Positions 60,162 through 64,000 of a DNA stretch of 64,000 nucleotides are shown piece by piece; position 1 is the stretch's first letter; every line of letters begins with the position of its first letter. Source of the DNA: Chryseobacterium turcicum (GTDB taxonomy: Bacteria > Bacteroidota > Bacteroidia > Flavobacteriales > Weeksellaceae). Below the pieces are notes generated by a model. The model was not told where the DNA came from. It did no database searches and worked only from the letters and a program-made list of their open reading frames with translations. A program made the position numbers and the translations under genes. The stretch is taken from contig NZ_JAJNAY010000002.1 in NCBI RefSeq assembly GCF_021010565.1, forward strand, positions 558,001 to 622,000, read 5' to 3'.

Positions 60162-60998
60162 TTACTTTAGTTCGTTAGTTTTAACAGCGTCCATATCGCC
60201 ATAATCCATATTTTCTCCTGCCATTCCCCAGATAAATGTGTAGTTGGAAGTTCCAACGCCTGAGTGAATAGACCATTCCGGAGACAATACTGCTTCGTTG
60301 TTTTTCATAAAAATATGACGGGTTTCATTTGGCTGTCCTAAAAAGTGACTTACCGCCTGGCCTTCCTCCAAATCAAAATAAAAATAAGCTTCCATTCTAC
60401 GGGTATGCGTGTGAGATGGCATGGTGTTCCAAACACTTCCTTCATGCAACTCTGTCATCCCCATTTGTAGTTGGCAAGTTTCTAATACGCTGTTTACAAT
60501 CAGTTTATTAATTGTACGTCTGTTTGCATATTTTGTTTCACCCAATTCTACAATTTCAGCCTCATTTTTAGTAATTTTCTTCGTAGGATAAGAATAATGA
60601 GCCGGTGCAGAATTGAAATAAAATAAAGTTTGACCTTCATTTCCGTTTTCAAAAACAACATCTTTAGCTCCTTTTCCGATATATAAAGCTTCTTTATTTC
60701 CAAGCTCGAAAACTTCGCCGTCAACGGTTACCTTTCCGGCAGCGCCTACATTGATGATTCCTAATTCTCTTCTATCAAGAAAGTTTTCAGCTTTCAAATC
60801 GTCTGTAGGTTCAAGCTTTAGTGCGCTTTTCATGGGCATTACTCCACCTACAATCATTCTATCATACATAGAATATACTACATTGATCTGATCTTCATTA
60901 AATAAATCATTCATCAAAAACTCCCTTCTCAGGTCTTCAGTTGTATATTTTTTTACATCTTCAGGGTGATGGGCGTAACGAAATTCTGATTTTGTCAT
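60162..60998 (-). CDS. kduI: 5-keto-4-deoxyuronate isomerase
   Basis: This 278-aa cupin-fold enzyme converts 5-keto-4-deoxyuronate (from pectin oligouronides) to 2,5-diketo-3-deoxygluconate. The metal site is in MPSHTHTRRMEAYFYF, with the H-x-H ... E ligands. The start SEFRYAHHPEDVKKY is the family signature. It is the first gene of the minus operon, with an operator-like palindrome about 50 bases upstream. Confidence 0.95.
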   Translation of the reverse strand: MTKSEFRYAHHPEDVKKYTTEDLRREFLMNDLFNEDQINVVYSMYDRMIVGGVMPMKSALKLEPTDDLKAENFLDRRELGIINVGAAGKVTVDGEVFELGNKEALYIGKGAKDVVFENGNEGQTLFYFNSAPAHYSYPTKKITKNEAEIVELGETKYANRRTINKLIVNSVLETCQLQMGMTELHEGSVWNTMPSHTHTRRMEAYFYFDLEEGQAVSHFLGQPNETRHIFMKNNEAVLSPEWSIHSGVGTSNYTFIWGMAGENMDYGDMDAVKTNELK

Positions 60999-61046
60999 AC
61001 TCTAGATTTTAAACTTAAATTACGGTTTTAAAAAACCTGTTAAACA

Positions 61047-61064
61047 TTGCGTAATCGATTGCAT
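61047..61064. promoter_or_regulatory. LacI-type operator before kduI
   Basis: TTGCGTAATCGATTGCAT is an imperfect palindrome around ATCGAT, 50 bases before the kduI start. It shares its core with 61736-61751 and 31545-31558. Confidence 0.7.
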
Positions 61065-61733
61065 TGAATTACACTGAAATTCCACAGAAATACTTGTTGA
61101 TAAATATATAGATTATATGTATTCGGTTAACAAAAATTTAATTTTAATTTATATAAAACTGAAAATCAATTGAATAAATTTAAAATCTTTGATTAAAAAC
61201 TGTAAATTAAGAAGTAAAAAGGTCAGATTTTTTTACAGAAATTCAATGTAACATCTGTAAAAAATAAAAATCATGCCAAATATTTAGCATAGACACCACA
61301 TAATATTATATATATAATAATAAGATTAAATAAATAAAGATTAGATGTTAATTTAAACAAAATGTTGTCATTTATAAAATACATAAGTTTTATCGAATGA
61401 AAAAGATGATAAAAATCAGACTGAATGAGTAAAACTAGTTTTCAGATATACTTTTTGGGAGTTTTAATAAGGTTAAAAGGCGATGATTTAGGCTAATTTC
61501 ATCATGTTCTCATCATTAAACATCAAGTTATTTTTACATTTTTTATCATTAAAAACAAATTACACAAAAACACACAACACACTGATTAATAACAATTTAA
61601 AACATATTCAATATTTGATATTTTACAATTCTTAACAAATTAAACAGTCAAATTAATAAAAAAATAATATTTTTTTCTTTGCGTAATGAAAAATAATATT
61701 AGTTTAGGAGCCAAGATATTTTATTAAAAATAA
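61065..61733. other. long AT-rich control region between kduI and susC
   Basis: Most of the 873-bp divergent gap is very AT-rich with TA-repeats near 61302-61320. I see no gene, terminator or repeat here. A 64-codon minus frame at 61699-61893 looks accidental. Confidence 0.4.
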
Positions 61734-61735
61734 TT

Positions 61736-61751
61736 ACGCAATCGATTGCAC
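61736..61751. promoter_or_regulatory. LacI-type operator before susC
   Basis: ACGCAATCGATTGCAC contains a perfect 12-base palindrome, GCAATCGATTGC (61738-61749), about 120 bases before the susC start. Confidence 0.75.
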
Positions 61752-61871
61752 TCTGAAAAGCGTATATCATTAAAATATTCCTACGAACAGAATACTTATA
61801 AATCCACAAAAAAAACAGAGAAGTTGTTTGACTTCTCTCACCACACATTAAACTATATAAGGATACAATAA

Positions 61872-64000
61872 ATGGATAAAAAGGTACAATCAATAAAGTG
61901 GTTATATGTAACTGTTTTCCTTCTTCCCATACTTGGTATGGCTCAGGAAAAAGAAACCAAGATTGACGAAGTTGTCTTAGTAGGATATACTAAAGTTTCT
62001 AAAAAAGATGTTACTAACTCCGTATCTTCTGTAAAGGCTGAAGCAATCAAAGATATGCCATCAACCAATGCTGCTGAAGCAATTCAGGGTAGAATGGCCG
62101 GAGTACAGGTTTCATTAAGTGAAGGCTCACCCGGAGCCGATGTAGACATTGTAATTAGAGGAGGTAATTCTATTACAGGAAGTAATGCCCCGCTATACAT
62201 TGTAGATGGAATACAAATGGATAATGCACTATCTATTTTATCTCCAAAAGAAATTGAATCTATTGAAGTTTTAAAAGATGCCTCTTCTACCAATATTTAT
62301 GGAGCCAGAGGAGCAAATGGTGTTGTTTTGATCACCACAAAAGGAGGTCGTAAAAAATTAAAAACATCAATTAACTATAATGGATTTTTAGGGGTAAGAA
62401 AAATTCAAAATACAATTGACGTATTAGATCCTTATGAATATGTTTTGTATCAATATGAGCTGTATAATAAAGCTGGTCTTGAGAGCGACAAGACAATATT
62501 TGAAAACAGATATGGTACCTACGATCAATTAAGCAAATACAAAGACGTAGAAAAAAGAGACTGGCAAGATGAAGTTTTTGGAAGAGAAGCATTTAACTTC
62601 ACCCATAACCTTTCTGTAACCGGAGGATCTGACAATTCGGCTTTCTCGTTATCTCTAAATAACGTTCAGGAAGATGGAATTATGATTGGGTCTGGGTTTA
62701 AAAGAAACATGGCCAACTTCAAATATGATTACGATATTTCGAAGAAATTAAGCATGACTTTAAATGCCAGATACAGCAGACAAACTATTTATGGTGCAGG
62801 AACATCTTCTACAGGATCACAAAGTACCAACAGATTAAGAAATGCGGTAAGATATCAGCCATTTGAAGGTCTTTCTACAGTAAACGTTGATGAATTTGAC
62901 CCTCTATTTGCAGATCAAACCAACTTGGTAAATCCTATTTTATTAGCTAATAATGAGATTAAAGAAAGTGGAAGAAATGACCTCTTATTAAATGGAACTA
63001 TCGACTATAAAATTAACAAATATTTTACTTTCAGAAGTGTAATAGGCTATTTACAGAGAGATGAGTTTGTTAACCAATTTTCTGGTACTGTAACTTCATT
63101 GGCAAGACAAAACAATGATCAACCAGTTGTATTTTTAAGTAAAACTCAATCTAGGAGAATTACCAACTCTAATACTTTAAACTTTAGAAAAACATTTGGC
63201 AACCATAAACTAGACTTATTAGCTGGGCAAGAAACTGTACGTACAGATGGAGAATCTTTACAAATGAATATTAAATGGTTTCCTAAATCAACAGGTGCAC
63301 AAGAAGCATTTCACAATATTCAGTTAGCTTCTCCTCCTGCAGGTATGGTACAAGATGCTCCAAAAACACCGATGCTACCATCAAGTCCTGACAGGTTAGT
63401 ATCATTTTTTGGAAGAGCTAATTATATTTTCAATAATAAATATATTTTTACAGCTTCCATGAGAGCGGATGGATCAAGTATATTTGGAAATGGAAATAAA
63501 TGGGGGTATTTCCCGGCAGGATCTGTTGCATGGAAAATTACTGAAGAAAATTTCTTAAAAGAAAGCCAAACCATCAGCGAGTTAAAACTTCGTGCGGGTT
63601 ACGGTTTATCCGGAAATAACAGAATCGGAGGTTTCTTATATGACACTTTCTTTATTACATCTTCAGATTATGGATATGCATTTGGAAACAATGTAACACC
63701 GGGAGCTACCACAGGAAATATTATGGCTAATAAAAATGTTACTTGGGAAAAATCGGCTTCTAAAAACTTAGGTTTAGACTTTGGTTTATTTAAAGGAAAA
63801 GTTTACGGTACATTGGATGTTTATCAAACTGATACCAAAGACTTATTGCTTTTAGCAAGAATTCCTCAAAACTTAGGATACGACTTTCAATTTCAGAATT
63901 CAGGAAGTACCACTAATAAAGGTATTGAATTCTCCATAGGAAGCACCATCATCAACAAAGAAAATTTCACTTGGAAAATTGATGCTAATATATCTTCAAA
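61872..64000 (+). CDS. SusC/RagA TonB-linked outer-membrane receptor (3' end outside window)
   Basis: The frame is open from ATG 61872 to the right edge (709 codons visible). A signal peptide (WLYVTVFLLPILGMAQ) is followed directly by the TonB-box region KIDEVVLVGYTKV. A plug domain follows, with STNAAEAIQGRMAGVQV, GNSITGSNAPLYIVDGIQM and DASSTNIYGARGANGVVLITTKGG, and then the barrel. The N-terminal carboxypeptidase-like domain usual in SusC proteins is absent. It should import oligosaccharides with a SusD lipoprotein, expected just beyond the window. The shared operators tie it to uronate use. Confidence 0.92.
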   Translation, partial: MDKKVQSIKWLYVTVFLLPILGMAQEKETKIDEVVLVGYTKVSKKDVTNSVSSVKAEAIKDMPSTNAAEAIQGRMAGVQVSLSEGSPGADVDIVIRGGNSITGSNAPLYIVDGIQMDNALSILSPKEIESIEVLKDASSTNIYGARGANGVVLITTKGGRKKLKTSINYNGFLGVRKIQNTIDVLDPYEYVLYQYELYNKAGLESDKTIFENRYGTYDQLSKYKDVEKRDWQDEVFGREAFNFTHNLSVTGGSDNSAFSLSLNNVQEDGIMIGSGFKRNMANFKYDYDISKKLSMTLNARYSRQTIYGAGTSSTGSQSTNRLRNAVRYQPFEGLSTVNVDEFDPLFADQTNLVNPILLANNEIKESGRNDLLLNGTIDYKINKYFTFRSVIGYLQRDEFVNQFSGTVTSLARQNNDQPVVFLSKTQSRRITNSNTLNFRKTFGNHKLDLLAGQETVRTDGESLQMNIKWFPKSTGAQEAFHNIQLASPPAGMVQDAPKTPMLPSSPDRLVSFFGRANYIFNNKYIFTASMRADGSSIFGNGNKWGYFPAGSVAWKITEENFLKESQTISELKLRAGYGLSGNNRIGGFLYDTFFITSSDYGYAFGNNVTPGATTGNIMANKNVTWEKSASKNLGLDFGLFKGKVYGTLDVYQTDTKDLLLLARIPQNLGYDFQFQNSGSTTNKGIEFSIGSTIINKENFTWKIDANISS

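Noticed and set aside
1..64000. CRISPR arrays, rRNA, intact tRNAs, insertion sequences, prophage
   Set aside because: I looked for regularly spaced direct repeats with unique spacers, tRNA cloverleafs and transposase or phage genes and found none. The 21-bp array has no spacers and R1-R3 are too long and too few for CRISPR.

Overview
The window looks like chromosome of a Chryseobacterium-type flavobacterium (Bacteroidota). It is AT-rich and has no Shine-Dalgarno-like spacing before most genes. Several starts carry Bacteroidota-type -7 boxes (TAnnTTTG). A type IX secretion sorting domain, a SusC/RagA receptor and Bacteroidota-type (subtype iii) type VI secretion parts are present. No rRNA, intact tRNA, CRISPR array, prophage or intact insertion sequence was seen. 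These assignments come from reading the sequence, not from a database search.

Layout. 1-6.8 kb: small accessory genes (truncated alpha/beta hydrolase, phosphotransferase, YcaQ-like glycosylase, two DUF1801 proteins, a urea transporter, and a gene broken by an in-frame TGA). 6.9-27 kb: mostly housekeeping (FMN riboswitch plus ribB, ABC exporter, truA, lpxK, dinB, cytoplasmic alpha-amylase, a secreted dipeptidyl peptidase, deoD, tatD), interrupted by a three-gene surface-protein cluster at 15.9-20.0 kb. 27-32 kb: a decayed zone with three copies of a 150-bp direct repeat, a truncated oxidoreductase remnant, a frameshifted xylose isomerase remnant and unknown proteins.

32-46 kb: one minus-strand type VI secretion cargo island. 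It runs tssD (Hcp tube), vgrG (spike), a 56-aa gene, a DUF2931 lipoprotein, a DUF2235 lipase, a LysM protein, a secreted protein, a DUF4280 PAAR-like tip, a 910-aa OmpA-domain candidate effector, and two duplicated pairs of lipoprotein plus partner protein. No sheath, baseplate or membrane-complex genes are here, so the apparatus must be elsewhere.

46-50.5 kb: a LacI-type regulator, then a DUF559 nuclease gene enclosed by two imperfect inverted-repeat elements, a small protein, a roughly 17-unit tandem array of exact 21-bp period, and a two-HEPN-motif protein.

50.5-64 kb: a hexuronate/pectin catabolic operon (kduI-kduD-uxaC-kdgK-eda-exuT-uxaB-uxaA, all minus) diverging from a SusC-like receptor that runs off the right edge. 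LacI-type palindromes centred on ATCGAT lie before kduI and before susC. Together the genes take galacturonate and unsaturated uronates to 2-keto-3-deoxygluconate, phosphorylate it and cleave it to pyruvate and glyceraldehyde 3-phosphate. A third copy of the operator lies before the dead xylose isomerase remnant.
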